Shown here: in pieces, positions 43,492-55,701 of the stretch | Numbering within the stretch: the stretch's first letter is position 1 | How the letters are laid out: each line of letters starts with the position of its first letter | Assembly (NCBI RefSeq): GCF_016584085.1 | Contig: NZ_NRSJ01000006.1 | Coordinates: 119,791 to 183,790 of the forward strand | Source of the DNA: Halochromatium glycolicum | GTDB taxonomy: Bacteria; Pseudomonadota; Gammaproteobacteria; Chromatiales; Chromatiaceae | Direction: 5' to 3' | DNA: 64,000 bases | Translations under genes and position numbers: made by a program | Notes under the pieces: model-generated | The model's database searches: none | Told to the model about the DNA's origin: nothing | Seen by the model: only the letters and a program-made list of their open reading frames with translations

Positions 43492-44405
43492 GCCCATCGC
43501 ACGCGCTCGCCGACACCACCGCTACGGAGCAGCCGGCCGAGCGCGAGCCCGACGGTTACCGCTATCACCTGCTGCGCGCCGCGACCGAGCGCTTCCAGCG
43601 CAACATCCCGGCCCTGAGCGATGACGAGCACCGACAAGCCGAGACCCTGGCCCAGCGCAGCTTCGCCCTCGAGGAGCTGGTCCTGCACAGCCCGGAGGCG
43701 GCCGACGTCCTGATCCCGGAGACCCAGGTCCAGGGTGCCTTCGACGCCGTCGCCGAGCGCTACGCCAACAGCGCCGAGCTCGAGTCAGACCTCGCCCACA
43801 ACGGCCTCGATCCCGAGCAGCTGCGTCGGGCGTTGCGCCGGGAATTGCTCTTCGACGCCGTGATGCAGCGGGTGGGCGCGCAGCATGCGCCGATCACCGA
43901 GGCCGACGAGCGGCTCTTCTACGAGCTGCATCACGATCGCTTCGCGACGCCGGAGACCCGCAGCGCCCGTCATATCCTGATCACCACCAACGACGACTAT
44001 GCCGAGAACACCCGTGAGGCGGCCCGCGCCCGCCTTGAGGCCATCGCCGCCCGGCTGAATGCAGCCGACGCCGAGGCTGGCGGCGACGCCAAAGCGGTCG
44101 AGCGATTCGCCGAGCAGGCCAAGCGCGCGTCGGAATGTCCGACCGCGCTCGAGGGCGGCCGGCTCGGGAAGGTCCGCCGCGGCCAGCTCTACCCCGAGCT
44201 CGATGCCGCCCTGTTCGCCCTGACCGCTGGCGCCATCAGCGAGATCGTCGAGACCGAGCTCGGCTTCCATCTGCTCCTCTGTGAGACCGTGGAGCCGGCC
44301 CAGACCTTGGCGTTCTCGCAGGTACGCGCCGAGATCCACGAAGCCCTCGAGCGGCGCCGCCGCAAGGAACAGCAGCGCCAATGGCTAGCGGGTCTGCAGC
44401 CCTGA
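43488..44405 (+). CDS. nifM: Peptidyl-prolyl isomerase NifM
   Basis: A 305-residue protein with an N-terminal helical SurA-like part (about 20-145) and a parvulin-type PPIase domain (about 150-280). Visible signatures are SARHILITT, a CPTALEGGRLGKVRRGQL region, and ETELGFHLLLC. NifM is needed for maturation of the NifH iron protein, with prolyl isomerisation near the NifH C-terminus proposed. The start overlaps the nifZ stop by four bases (ATGA). It ends the nifV operon, and a 7-bp tandem repeat follows directly. Confidence 0.92.
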   Translation: MSPSHALADTTATEQPAEREPDGYRYHLLRAATERFQRNIPALSDDEHRQAETLAQRSFALEELVLHSPEAADVLIPETQVQGAFDAVAERYANSAELESDLAHNGLDPEQLRRALRRELLFDAVMQRVGAQHAPITEADERLFYELHHDRFATPETRSARHILITTNDDYAENTREAARARLEAIAARLNAADAEAGGDAKAVERFAEQAKRASECPTALEGGRLGKVRRGQLYPELDAALFALTAGAISEIVETELGFHLLLCETVEPAQTLAFSQVRAEIHEALERRRRKEQQRQWLAGLQP

Positions 44406-44425
44406 GACGGAGGACAGGTGCCAGT

Positions 44426-44479
44426 GCCTGATGCCTGATGCCTGATGCCTGATGCCTGATGCCTGATGCCTGATGCCTG
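44426..44479. repeat. 7-bp tandem repeat between convergent genes
   Basis: Seven exact copies of GCCTGAT (44426-44474) plus a partial eighth lie between the nifM stop (+) and the diguanylate cyclase stop (-). The unit is not a multiple of three and is non-coding. Such arrays vary in copy number through slippage. Confidence 0.88.
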
Positions 44480-44496
44480 CGAGGCGATAGCCTCTC

Positions 44497-45404
44497 TCAA
44501 GGCAAGGCGACGACGCGATTCCGACCCGAGGCCTTGGCTTGGTAGAGCGCCTCGTCCGCTTGCTCGAGCAGGCAGAGCGCCGGGTCTTGCTCAGCCGGCA
44601 GACAACAGGCGATACCGGCGCTGATCGTGACATGATCGGCCACCGGCGAGGCCGCGTGCGGAATTCGCAGCGCCGCGACACCGGCCGTGATCTCCTGCAA
44701 CAGCCTGAACGCGGCCTCGCGCGGGGTATCCGGGGCGAGCACCACGAACTCCTCGCCACCATAGCGCGCTACCGAATCGCCACCGCGCTTCATGCTATGC
44801 CGCAAGACCCCGGCGACCTGGATCAGGCACTGATCGCCTTGCGCATGCCCGTAGGTATCGTTGTAGGTCTTGAAGTGATCGATATCCAAGAGCGCCAATG
44901 ACAATGGCTTCTCGGTGCGCCTCGCGCGCATCCACTCGCGGCTCAAGGCATCGTCGAACCAGCGCCGGTTATTGATCTCGGTGAGCCCGTCGAGTAGTGC
45001 CAACTCCTCGAGCAACCCGGTCTTACGCCGCAAGGCGAGATGATTGCGAATTCGCACGCGCGTCACGCTTGGATTGATCGGCTTGCGGATGTAGTCGATC
45101 GCACCGAGCCGCAGCCCCTTCTCCTCATCGGCCGCATCCCGCATGGCGGTGATGAAGATGATGGGGATCTCCTTGGTGCGCGAGTCGGATTTGAGGATTG
45201 CGCAGACCTCGAAGCCGTCCATCCCCGGCATCATCACATCGAGCATGATCAGGTCCGGCTGATGCGCGAACGCCTGCTCGACCGCCTTGTGGCCGTCCTT
45301 GGCAACGATCACCGAGCAGCCTTCGTCCAGGTTGTCCATCAGCAGCAGGATGTTCTCGGGGTGGTCGTCGGCGATCAGCAGCCGACTCTGAGGCAAGGAC
45401 GGGC

Positions 45405-45408
<4 letters not shown>
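44497..45408 (-). CDS. Response regulator diguanylate cyclase (REC-GGDEF)
   Basis: A 303-residue protein. The receiver (8-125) has Asp57 in IMLDVMMPGMDG. The GGDEF domain (about 140-300) has intact GGEEF and an RGGD I-site five residues before it. It should synthesise c-di-GMP on phosphorylation. Its ATG overlaps the stop of the upstream hybrid kinase gene by four bases, making it the output gene of a five-gene operon that begins with exported redox-type proteins. It resembles the cyclase at 10187-11149. Confidence 0.92.
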
Positions 45409-48160
<2,752 letters not shown>

Positions 48161-48179
<19 letters not shown>

Positions 48180-49141
48180 TCGGTCTGCAGGCGCGTCTCG
48201 GGATACTGGCTAAACAGGTATTGCATCCGGTTCGTGCCCATGTAGTCGAACGCCAGATAACGCTCATGGCAGTACATGCAGCGGCTCGCCAGCTCTTGGA
48301 ATTGCGCCTCGGCCTGCTCGAGATCGGGATCGGTGCGCAGCAGCCGGGCGAACGCTTGGGCTAGGCGCACCTCGTCGCGCAGTTGCTCCTCGAACTTGGG
48401 CGAGGGGTTCTCGATTGGAACGAAGAAGTTCGCTGAACCGTCCACCCGCAGCCCATTCAGCAAAGTCGCGAAGCTGTCGGCGGCGGCGTTGATCTCGCCG
48501 TGTCGCAACTGCCGGTCGGCCTCGAGCATCCTGGCCTGCGCCAGGGTTGCACCGGCGAGGTGCTTGAAGAACTCGCTGAACGCATTGATCGCATAGGCGC
48601 TAGCCTGCGGGGTCGCGCCGCCGAGGATCACCGCGGTGCCCGGTCCGCCGAACGCGTTCTCGACCACCTCGATGTAGCCGACCTCGGCAGCTTCCCAATC
48701 GACAGTCGACTTGCCGGTCGCGACCAGACGCTGGACCAGCGCGTTCTCATCCGCGCCGCCGCAGAGCAAGGTGGTCTTCTGCTCCAGATACTTCTGCGGC
48801 GCATCGGCGGCCGGCATCGCCAGCGGAATGGGCGAGGTCGAGCCCAAGGCCGGCAGGAACTCGCCGATGCGCTCGGCCAGGTCGATAGCCGCCACCGCCA
48901 CCGCTGCGCTCGGCTGATCCCCCAGCACCAGGTTGGTGTTCAGGGTGCCGAATGGGGTCATATAGGCCGTCGTGCGCAGCCCCACTGCATCCGGCTCAAA
49001 GAGATCGAAGAGTTCGCCATTCGGCAGGCAGCCCATCTCGTTGCTTCCGTCCGCTCGGGCCATCTGGCTGCTGAGTCCCATCAGCGTCAGCAGCAGCATT
49101 ACGCATCGCATCACGGTCGGGCGTCTTATCATCGCTCTCAT
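48161..49141 (-). CDS. Exported protein with one CXXCH haem-c motif
   Basis: A 326-residue protein with a signal peptide (hydrophobic stretch about 11-27, likely cut after ARA near 30). A single CMYCH haem-attachment motif lies near the C-terminus at 288-292. The middle has helical parts plus a PGTAVILGGATPQASAYAI stretch (about 167-185) of uncertain fold. It does not look like a standard cytochrome c domain. The late CXXCH resembles helical cytochrome c' or sensor-type proteins only in that feature. It overlaps genes on both sides (TlpA-like and hybrid kinase), so a role as periplasmic ligand or redox sensor for the kinase is likely. Confidence 0.72.
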
Positions 49142-49725
49142 GGTTGCCTCCGTCTGATTCCGGCGCTAGCCGAGGAAGGGATGCCACCGGCCTCGTCGCG
49201 AACTGGGTCGCGCTCGAACAACTCGGCCCCAAGCGCTTGCTCGATCATCACTTCGATCTTTTCGGCCGAGGTCGTGATCACGGCGGCCTGAACCACCTGC
49301 TCCCGATCCAAGATCACCGCGAGCGGCACATCATGAATCCGATAGCGATCCTTGAGGCTGGCCCATTCGTCGATCAGCACCGGGAACGGCGGATCGAGCT
49401 TGTCGATGAACAGTGCCACCTTCCTGCTGCTCTCGCGCATGCTGATCGCGATCACATCGAGCCCATGCTGCTTGAGCTGCGCGTATTCATCGCTCAATCT
49501 AACCATGATCTCTCGGCAATAGGGACACCAAATCCCCCAAAAGACGAGCAGAATCGCCTGCTCATCGCCGCTATGATCGGCCAGCCGAAAGGGCTTGCCA
49601 TTGACATCGGGCAGTTCAATCTCGGGTGCCGGTGCGCCGACCAAATTGCTTGGATCAGAACTTGAGGCCGGCAGCGCCATGACTGAAAGGCAGAGCAACA
49701 AGCAGCCACCCAGCCAGCGTCTCAT
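49138..49725 (-). CDS. TlpA/ResA-like periplasmic thioredoxin
   Basis: A 195-residue protein with an N-terminal signal or anchor helix (residues 5-22). A thioredoxin-like domain (about 30-170) has active-site Cys67 and Cys70 in WCPYC and a cis-Pro region in HDVPLAVIL. ResA/TlpA-type proteins keep apocytochrome CXXCH cysteines reduced for haem attachment, which suits the next gene with its CXXCH. Start and stop each overlap the neighbouring genes by four bases. An alternative is a general periplasmic disulfide reductase. The tail after about 175 is charged and probably disordered. Confidence 0.88.
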   Translation of the reverse strand: MRRWLGGCLLLCLSVMALPASSSDPSNLVGAPAPEIELPDVNGKPFRLADHSGDEQAILLVFWGIWCPYCREIMVRLSDEYAQLKQHGLDVIAISMRESSRKVALFIDKLDPPFPVLIDEWASLKDRYRIHDVPLAVILDREQVVQAAVITTSAEKIEVMIEQALGAELFERDPVRDEAGGIPSSASAGIRRRQP

Positions 49726-50447
49726 GGATGCGCCACCTCGGGCGTCAGTGTCTCGTACAGCAGGGCCTGGACATGGCCAATGGCATCGTAGACGACGGCG
49801 ATGATCGCCGTGGACAGGAACAGTCTGTCGCTCGGCAAGGCAAACCGCTCGGGCAACGCGCAGCCTACCGTCGCAGCTGGCGCCAGCCGGGCGATCGGCT
49901 CCCGCGCGACTTCTTTGCGCACACGCCAATATTGGCCGCTCCCCAGGGGCAGTGCATGGCGCTCAGCGAGCAGGAGCCGAAATGAGCCTTTGAATGGGCG
50001 TACCCGTTCCATGTTGCAGAGCGTGAAATCCACCGTCGGACGGCCATCGCGGGCCGCGGTCTTTGCCAAATAAGGATCGAGGCTCCATCCCGGATCGGCG
50101 CGGGCATCGGCAAGGGCTCGGTCGAGCTGCGAGCGCCATTGGGGATCGGCGAGATCGACGCCCTGCGGATCGAGGCCATTGACGCGCAGGTTGGACGCAG
50201 CCCCTCGCTCCTTCCCAGCCTCGCGCTGCTTGACCAGGAACAGGCAGCGGCCGGCGAGCTCGGTCGCAATGGTCTCGAGCGCCACCGGCAGCTCGGCCTG
50301 GGCAGCAGCGATCTCGAGTTCACAAAGCAGCTCGTCAGCGGTGCGCCCCTCAGCCACCAGGGCGATCATCGCGGCAAGCGAGAGCAGCACGCCAAGCGCC
50401 CCGCGCAACGGAGGTTTTCGACCGCTGCGTGGGCGTTTGTTGGGCAT
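49722..50447 (-). CDS. Exported protein of unknown function, first gene of the redox-sensing operon
   Basis: A 241-residue protein with a basic N-terminus and one hydrophobic segment (about 15-35), so it is exported or anchored. The mature part has four cysteines (in LLCELE, RCLFLV, TLCNME and VGCALP) and alternating helical and strand segments. I do not recognise the family. It overlaps the TlpA-like gene by four bases. The even number of cysteines and the thioredoxin neighbour suggest disulfide chemistry, by inference. The ATG at 50447 is chosen because residues before it are not signal-like; the SD is weak. Confidence 0.6.
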   Translation of the reverse strand: MPNKRPRSGRKPPLRGALGVLLSLAAMIALVAEGRTADELLCELEIAAAQAELPVALETIATELAGRCLFLVKQREAGKERGAASNLRVNGLDPQGVDLADPQWRSQLDRALADARADPGWSLDPYLAKTAARDGRPTVDFTLCNMERVRPFKGSFRLLLAERHALPLGSGQYWRVRKEVAREPIARLAPAATVGCALPERFALPSDRLFLSTAIIAVVYDAIGHVQALLYETLTPEVAHP

Positions 50448-50751
50448 TGACGACACGGCGACCCACAGGCTCTGACGACTTACCAACGCCGACCCGATGC
50501 GAGATTGCAGGGCTTACGAACCCACCCGGATGTTGAGTCCCTCGGAATTGGCACCGCCTGAGCAAGCCAAGCACGGTCGGAATTGTCCCCAACTTTAACC
50601 GCTATGCGGCTTCATGGCGATTGCCGGAAAAGCTGGTACTGGATCGACCAGGGTTTTCGTGCATCCTCAGGAATGCCATCCCGAGCACCGATGATCTCGT
50701 TCACCGGCGGCGTGACTAAAGAAGCCGAAGAAAATGAACAGCAAAGCGACC
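50448..50751. other. Gap between rnfH and the redox-sensing operon
   Basis: 304 bases. It contains the 19-bp dispersed repeat at 50616-50634. Promoter elements for the minus-strand operon starting at 50447 should lie here but I could not identify them confidently. A plus-strand GGCACC...GC pattern at 50550-50563 was considered and rejected as a sigma-54 promoter. Confidence 0.4.
50616..50634 (+). repeat. Dispersed 19-bp repeat, copy 1
   Basis: GGCGATTGCCGGAAAAGCT occurs here and, inverted, at 60399-60417, both in intergenic DNA near the ends of minus-strand operons. Flanks share only a few bases (GTAC shortly after). Confidence 0.6.
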
Positions 50752-51012
50752 TCACTGGTCGCGGCGCTCGACGGTCTCCGGGTCGACCGTGATCGGCCGA
50801 TAGATCTCGACCCGATCGCCATCGCTGATCGCCGCATCGAGCTTGGTGAGCTTGCCGAAGATCCCGACGCGCTGCGTCTCGAGATCGATGTCCGGATACT
50901 GACGCAGGATGCCGGAGTGCTCGATCGCCTCGCGCACGGTGCTGCCGTCGGGGACATCGAGGGTCAGCCAGGTGCGCTTGAACTTGTCTGCATAGGCGAC
51001 GCCGATGTGCAT
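50752..51012 (-). CDS. rnfH: RnfH family protein
   Basis: An 86-residue protein of the RnfH/UPF0125 family, with a ubiquitin-like fold. It begins MHIGVAYAD and has TWLTLDVPDGSTVREAI and FGKLTKLD...GDRVEIYRP signatures. It is the last gene of the rnf operon, 13 bases after rnfE. Its biochemical role is not established. In Rhodobacter it belongs to the rnf cluster needed for electron supply to nitrogenase. GGAGAG lies upstream of the ATG. Confidence 0.92.
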   Translation of the reverse strand: MHIGVAYADKFKRTWLTLDVPDGSTVREAIEHSGILRQYPDIDLETQRVGIFGKLTKLDAAISDGDRVEIYRPITVDPETVERRDQ

Positions 51013-51025
51013 GGATCGCTCTCCT

Positions 51026-51763
51026 CTAATTGGACATCGTAGCGGCCGCGCCCGCGCGGCGCTTGGGCAGTGGCAGGCGCTTCAGCAGGCGCTGGCCGGC
51101 AAGCAAGAACCCAAGCGCCAGGAAGCCGCCCGGCGGCAGGATCATCAGCAGGAAGCCGCGGTAATCAGGGATCAGCGTCATTTCGAGGAAGGCCATCGCA
51201 TCGCCGAGCAGCAGCGAGGCGTTCGCGAACAGGGTGCCGGAGCCGATCGCCTCGCGCACCGCGCCGAGGGCCACCAGCACCAGCGTGAAGCCGACCCCCA
51301 TCATCAGCCCGTCGAAGGCCGCCGGGGCGATCCGGTTGCGCGAGGCGAAGGCCTCGGCGCGACCGAGGATCGCGCAGTTGGTCACGATCAGCGGGATGAA
51401 CAGCCCGAGGACCTTATGCAGGTCATGCAGCCAGGCGTTCATCGCCAGATCGACCAGGGTCACCAGGGTCGCGATGATGAGCACGAAGACCGGGATGCGC
51501 ACCTGCGGCGTGATGATCCCGCGCGCGGCCGAGACCAGGACCCCGGACAGGACCATCACCACCAATGACGCCAGGCCGAGCCCGAGCCCGTTGGTCGCGG
51601 TGCCGGTGACCGCCAGCAATGGACAGAGCGCGAGCGACTGCGCCAGGACCACGTTGTTGTCCCAGAGCCCGTCGCGGGCGATGCGCGCCCAATCAGTTCT
51701 TGCCCCAGCGGTGCGCTCGGCGCCGCCTTGAGCCGCGGGCGTCGATCCGGTCTCGGCTGTCAT
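51026..51763 (-). CDS. rnfE: Rnf complex membrane subunit RnfE
   Basis: A 245-residue integral membrane protein with about six helices, homologous to RnfA and NqrD/NqrE. The DNNVVLAQSLALCPLLAVTG region near the N-terminus and LFIPLIVTNCAILGR in the middle carry the conserved cysteines that hold an intramembrane iron centre between RnfA and RnfE. The first 25 residues are a hydrophilic extension. The start overlaps the rnfG stop by four bases. Confidence 0.95.
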   Translation of the reverse strand: MTAETGSTPAAQGGAERTAGARTDWARIARDGLWDNNVVLAQSLALCPLLAVTGTATNGLGLGLASLVVMVLSGVLVSAARGIITPQVRIPVFVLIIATLVTLVDLAMNAWLHDLHKVLGLFIPLIVTNCAILGRAEAFASRNRIAPAAFDGLMMGVGFTLVLVALGAVREAIGSGTLFANASLLLGDAMAFLEMTLIPDYRGFLLMILPPGGFLALGFLLAGQRLLKRLPLPKRRAGAAATMSN

Positions 51764-52434
51764 CGTGCTGTCCCCCGCCCGTCTGTAACCTGTTCGTCTA
51801 TCTGTGTCTGGAGCACCGCCGAGGCGGTCAAGGTATCGCGATGCGCGGCGAAGGTCTCGAGGCCGCCCTTGATCGCGCCGACCACGGCCCGCGGCGTGAT
51901 GGTCGCGCCGCTGAACTGATCGAACAGGCCGCCGTCCTTCTTGACCGCCCAGCGTGCGGGCTCCGGATCGGCCAGGCTGCGCCCGTCGAAGTCCAGGATC
52001 CAGTCGTCACGCGCGAGCTCGATCTTGTCGCCGAGCCCCGGCGTCTCGGCATGCGCAAGCACCCGCGCGCCGAGCACCCGGCCGTTCGCATCGATGCCGA
52101 GCAAGACCCGAATCGGTCCGGCGTAGCCCTGCCCGACGACCTCGAAGGCGACCCCGGTGACCTCGAGCCCCTCCAACGCCCGGTAGACGATGAGCGGCGC
52201 GTCGGCCGTCGGCAGGGTCATGCTGTTGGCCAGCAGCGCGTTGTCGTGGAGCGTGGCCGGGATCACCTCGGAGAGCGAGGCGAGCAGGTCCTCGGCTTCG
52301 CGCTCGGCGATCGGGCCGCGCGTGATCCGATCGCCACTCACCAACAGCGCGGCCGCAACCAGTGTGAAGGCGCCGAGCAACCCCGCCTGATAGCCGATCC
52401 CGTCACGATCGCGCATGAACAACGGTAGATTCAT
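51760..52434 (-). CDS. rnfG: Rnf complex flavoprotein subunit RnfG
   Basis: A 224-residue protein with one N-terminal membrane helix (about 15-35) and a periplasmic FMN-binding domain. The SGATIT motif (about residue 172) provides the threonine that binds FMN covalently. ETPGLGDKIE is the other conserved flavin-domain stretch. The ATG at 52434 overlaps the rnfD stop by four bases. Longer in-frame sequence reads antisense-like composition and is rejected. Confidence 0.94.
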   Translation of the reverse strand: MNLPLFMRDRDGIGYQAGLLGAFTLVAAALLVSGDRITRGPIAEREAEDLLASLSEVIPATLHDNALLANSMTLPTADAPLIVYRALEGLEVTGVAFEVVGQGYAGPIRVLLGIDANGRVLGARVLAHAETPGLGDKIELARDDWILDFDGRSLADPEPARWAVKKDGGLFDQFSGATITPRAVVGAIKGGLETFAAHRDTLTASAVLQTQIDEQVTDGRGTAR

Positions 52435-53555
52435 CGGCGGCTCCCGCTGGCTCGCTCGCCGGCCGCATCCGCGGGTAGCGCATCCTCGGGCACCGGCAAC
52501 GGCTTGCCGCGCCGATCGCGGCCGAAGATGCGTGGCTTCAGATAGTGGTCGATCATCGGTGTGGCCGCATTCATCAGCAGCACCGCGAACGCGGCGCCCT
52601 CGGGATAGGCGCCGAAGGTCCGGATCAGGTAGATCAGCAGCCCGATCCCGACGCCGAAGACGGCCTGCCCGGCGCGCGAGACCGGCGAGGTCACCGGATC
52701 GGTCGCGATGAAGAAGGCCGTCAACAGCGTCGCACCGGCCGTCAGATGGACCAGCGGGGCGGCGAAACGGGTCGCATCGAGCAGATGCAGCAGGCTGGCC
52801 GGGACCAGCACCCCGAGCAGCACCGCGGTCGGGATCACCCAGCCGATCACGCCCTTGCGGATCAGGAACAGCCCGCCGAGCAGCAACAGCAGCGCCGAGG
52901 TCTCCCCCAGGCTGCCCGGGATGGTGCCGACCATCGCCTCGACGCTGGTGAACGAGCCGGTCTCGACCGCGGTCAGATCGCCGCCGCGCTGCAGCTCGGT
53001 GCCAAGCTCGCCGAGGATCGAGGCCCCGGTCATCGCATCCCAGGGCGGCGCGAGCCCGGCCAGACTGAGCCCGACCGCCTCGAAGAGTCCGGGCGTCTGC
53101 GCCGAGAACAGGGGCTGCGGCGCCACCCATTGCGTCATCTCGAGCGGGAAGGACACCAGCAACGCGACGCGGGCGACCATCGCCGGATTGAACAGGTTCT
53201 GGCCGATACCGCCGAAGACCTGCTTGCCGATGACGATGGCGATGAAGGCGCCGAGCACGCCGATCCACCAGGGCGCCCAGGGCGGTAGGGTCAGGGCCAG
53301 CAGCCAGCCGGTGAGCAGGGCCGAGCCATCGAAGAGTCCGGCTCGCACCGGCTTGCCGGCCAGCACCAGCGCGCTGGCCTCGAACAGCAGGGCCGCGATC
53401 AGCGTCCCCAGGAAGAGCAGGATCGCCGGCCAGCCGAAGAGCCCGATCCCGAGCAGGGTCGCCGGCAGCAGCGCGAGCATGACCAGCCGCATGCTGCGCC
53501 CGATGCTCACCGGTGCATGCGCATGCGGGCTGGCGAAGAGGTCGGACTGTGGCAT
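52431..53555 (-). CDS. rnfD: Rnf complex membrane subunit RnfD
   Basis: A 374-residue integral membrane protein with about ten helices, related to NqrB. The TGAS motif (in WDAMTGASILGEL) carries the threonine expected to bind FMN covalently. LFNPAMVARVALL and the FIATDPVTSP motif are conserved. The ATG at 53555 shares one base with the rnfC stop, and GGAGG lies just upstream; a TTG directly before it is a less likely start. It forms part of the ion-translocating core. Confidence 0.95.
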   Translation of the reverse strand: MPQSDLFASPHAHAPVSIGRSMRLVMLALLPATLLGIGLFGWPAILLFLGTLIAALLFEASALVLAGKPVRAGLFDGSALLTGWLLALTLPPWAPWWIGVLGAFIAIVIGKQVFGGIGQNLFNPAMVARVALLVSFPLEMTQWVAPQPLFSAQTPGLFEAVGLSLAGLAPPWDAMTGASILGELGTELQRGGDLTAVETGSFTSVEAMVGTIPGSLGETSALLLLLGGLFLIRKGVIGWVIPTAVLLGVLVPASLLHLLDATRFAAPLVHLTAGATLLTAFFIATDPVTSPVSRAGQAVFGVGIGLLIYLIRTFGAYPEGAAFAVLLMNAATPMIDHYLKPRIFGRDRRGKPLPVPEDALPADAAGERASGSRR

Positions 53556-55081
53556 CAATCCACCTCCGCGACCGACGCGGCGCGCGCCGGCTCGGCCTGA
53601 CCCGCAGCCTGTTCCTCGGCCTTCTGCTTGGCGGCCGCCTCGCGCTTGCGCCGCGCCATCGCCTCGCGCTTCGCCCGCTTCTGCGCCTCCAGCCGTGCGC
53701 TACGCTGCTCGGCCAGGCGCTTGGTGGCGCTCTGCTTCTGTTTGGCGCGCCCGCGCGCGGCGAGTTCGCCCTTGGCGTGCGCGAAGAACTGCACCAACGG
53801 CAGGTGCGCCGGACAGACATAGGCGCAGGAGCCGCAGCCGATGCAGTCCATCAGTCCGGCCGAGGCCGCCGCGTCGAGGTTGCCGACTCGGACCTGCGCG
53901 GCCATCGTCAGCGGCACCAGCCCGCACGGGCAGGCGTCGACACAACGACCGCAGCGGATGCAGGCCGCCGGCGCCTGGGTGCCGACCTCGGCGGCCGTCA
54001 GCGCCAGGATGCCGTTGGTGCCCTTCATCACCGGCACCCGCAGCTCCTGCAGTGGCTGGCCCATCATCGGCCCGCCGGCGACGAGCCGCTGCGGCTCCTC
54101 GCGGAAGCGGCCGCAATACTCGACCAGGTCTTCGACCTTGGTCCCGATCGGCACCCGCAGATTGCGCGGTGATTGGACCGCGCCGCCGGTGACCGTGACC
54201 ACGCGCGAGACTAGCGGCCGGCCGAAGCGCAATGCCTCATGCACCGCGAAGGCCGTCCCCGGATTATGGACCACGACCCCGATATCGGCCGTCAGCCCGC
54301 GCGCCGGGGTCTCGCAGCCGGTCAGGGCCTGCACCAGGTGCTTCTCCGAGCCCATCGGGTAGCGCATCGGCAAGGTCGCGACCTCGAGCTGTTCGCGCCG
54401 GTGCCGATCTAGGCGCGCGATGGCCTGGCGCATCGCAGTGATCGCCTCCGGCTTGTTCGCCTCGATGCCGATGATCACGCGCGTGACACAGAGCGCATGG
54501 GCCATGATCCGCATCCCGTCGAGGATCGCATCGGCCTCCTCGCGCATGAGCTGGTCATCGCAGGTCAGATAGGGCTCGCACTCGGAGCCGTTGATGACCA
54601 GCGTCGTCAACCGGTAACGCTTCGCCAGGCTCAGCTTGACCGCGGCCGGAAAGGTCGCACCGCCCATGCCGACCACGCCGGCGTCGGCGACGCGCTGGGC
54701 GATCTCGGTCGGCGCAAGCGCGAACGGGTCCGGCTCGCCGGCGATCGAGGCGTGCCAGCGGTCCTCGCCGTCGGGCTGCAGGGTGATGGTGCGCACCGAC
54801 AGGCCGGACGGATGATTCGCCGGATACAGCCCGAGCCCGGCGATGCGGCCCGAGGTCGGCGCATGGATCGGCGCCGAGACCGCGCCCTGCGCATGGGCGA
54901 TGCGCTCGCCCTTGGCGACCTGCTGGCGCCGCTGCACCAGCGGGTTGGCGATCGCGCCGATATGCTGTTGCAGTGGGATGTGCAGCAATCGCGGCATCGG
55001 CAATGACTCGATCGCTCGACCCGCAGTCAGGTCCTTACGGTCGTCCGGATGGACGCCGCCGCGAATGCGAAATAGTGGCAT
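53555..55081 (-). CDS. rnfC: Rnf complex iron-sulfur/NADH subunit RnfC
   Basis: A 508-residue peripheral subunit that binds NADH and FMN and passes electrons through two [4Fe-4S] clusters (CIRCGRCVDACP and CIGCGSCAYVCP, about residues 374-425). The Rossmann-like part has VGMGGATFP and NGSECEPYLTCD. The C-terminal 70 residues are a Lys/Arg/Ala-rich helical tail, shorter than that of E. coli RsxC. Together with the membrane subunits it would drive low-potential ferredoxin reduction for nitrogenase at the expense of ion gradient. Confidence 0.95.
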   Translation of the reverse strand: MPLFRIRGGVHPDDRKDLTAGRAIESLPMPRLLHIPLQQHIGAIANPLVQRRQQVAKGERIAHAQGAVSAPIHAPTSGRIAGLGLYPANHPSGLSVRTITLQPDGEDRWHASIAGEPDPFALAPTEIAQRVADAGVVGMGGATFPAAVKLSLAKRYRLTTLVINGSECEPYLTCDDQLMREEADAILDGMRIMAHALCVTRVIIGIEANKPEAITAMRQAIARLDRHRREQLEVATLPMRYPMGSEKHLVQALTGCETPARGLTADIGVVVHNPGTAFAVHEALRFGRPLVSRVVTVTGGAVQSPRNLRVPIGTKVEDLVEYCGRFREEPQRLVAGGPMMGQPLQELRVPVMKGTNGILALTAAEVGTQAPAACIRCGRCVDACPCGLVPLTMAAQVRVGNLDAAASAGLMDCIGCGSCAYVCPAHLPLVQFFAHAKGELAARGRAKQKQSATKRLAEQRSARLEAQKRAKREAMARRKREAAAKQKAEEQAAGQAEPARAASVAEVD

Positions 55082-55114
55082 CGGAGGCTCCTCAGCGCTC
55101 GGTCATGAGGCCGC

Positions 55115-55645
55115 TCAGGCGGCCAGCGGTTGCGGCCAGACCCAGTTCGAGGGGGTCTGAGTGGGCGCGCGCATCTCGATGCACTCGGTCGGGCAGACCT
55201 CGGCGCAGTCACCGCAGCCGATGCAGGCGTCCTCGAACACGGCGTGGATCTGATCCTTGGCGCCGACGATCGCATCGGTCGGGCAGCGCTTGAAGCACTT
55301 GGTGCAGCCAAGACAGAGGCGCTCGTGGACGAACGCGACCCGAACCTCCTGCTCCGCCATCCCGCTCAGGTCGACCGAGACGCCGAGCCGGTCGGCGAGC
55401 GCTTGCGCCAGCCCACGCCCGCCGGGCGGACAGATCGTGACCGGTGCCTCACCGGCAGCGATCGCGGCGGCCGCCGGTGCGCAGCCGGGATAGCCGCATT
55501 GGCCGCACTGCGAGCCCGGCAGCATGGCCTCGACCTCGCCCACCAGCGGCGACTCCTCGACCTTCAAGAAGCGCGCGGCCAGCCCGAGCAGGGTGCCCAG
55601 GCCGAGCCCGAGGACCGTCAAGCTGAAAATCGCTGCTAGCATCAT
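55115..55645 (-). CDS. rnfB: Rnf complex ferredoxin-like subunit RnfB
   Basis: A 176-residue protein with an N-terminal membrane helix (2-24). A cluster-binding domain follows, with CGQCGYPGC (about 47-55) and a fourth cysteine near 72. A bacterial ferredoxin domain carries CLGCTKCFKRCP and CIGCGDCAEVCP. RnfB is the likely docking site for soluble ferredoxin. Either of two adjacent ATG codons could be the start. It lies between rnfA and rnfC. Confidence 0.95.
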   Translation of the reverse strand: MMLAAIFSLTVLGLGLGTLLGLAARFLKVEESPLVGEVEAMLPGSQCGQCGYPGCAPAAAAIAAGEAPVTICPPGGRGLAQALADRLGVSVDLSGMAEQEVRVAFVHERLCLGCTKCFKRCPTDAIVGAKDQIHAVFEDACIGCGDCAEVCPTECIEMRAPTQTPSNWVWPQPLAA

Positions 55646-55701
55646 CTCGAGTACCCTTTTTCCTCAGTCAGCCCTTTGCCATGCCCCAGCCGCAGGCGGC
55701 C

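Noticed and set aside
44426..44479. The 7-bp tandem array as a CRISPR array
   Set aside because: Units are contiguous with no spacers.
50550..50563. Plus-strand GGCACC...GC with sigma-54 spacing
   Set aside because: The -12 side reads GAGCA rather than TTGC, no NifA site is near, and it points antisense into rnfH. Probably chance.
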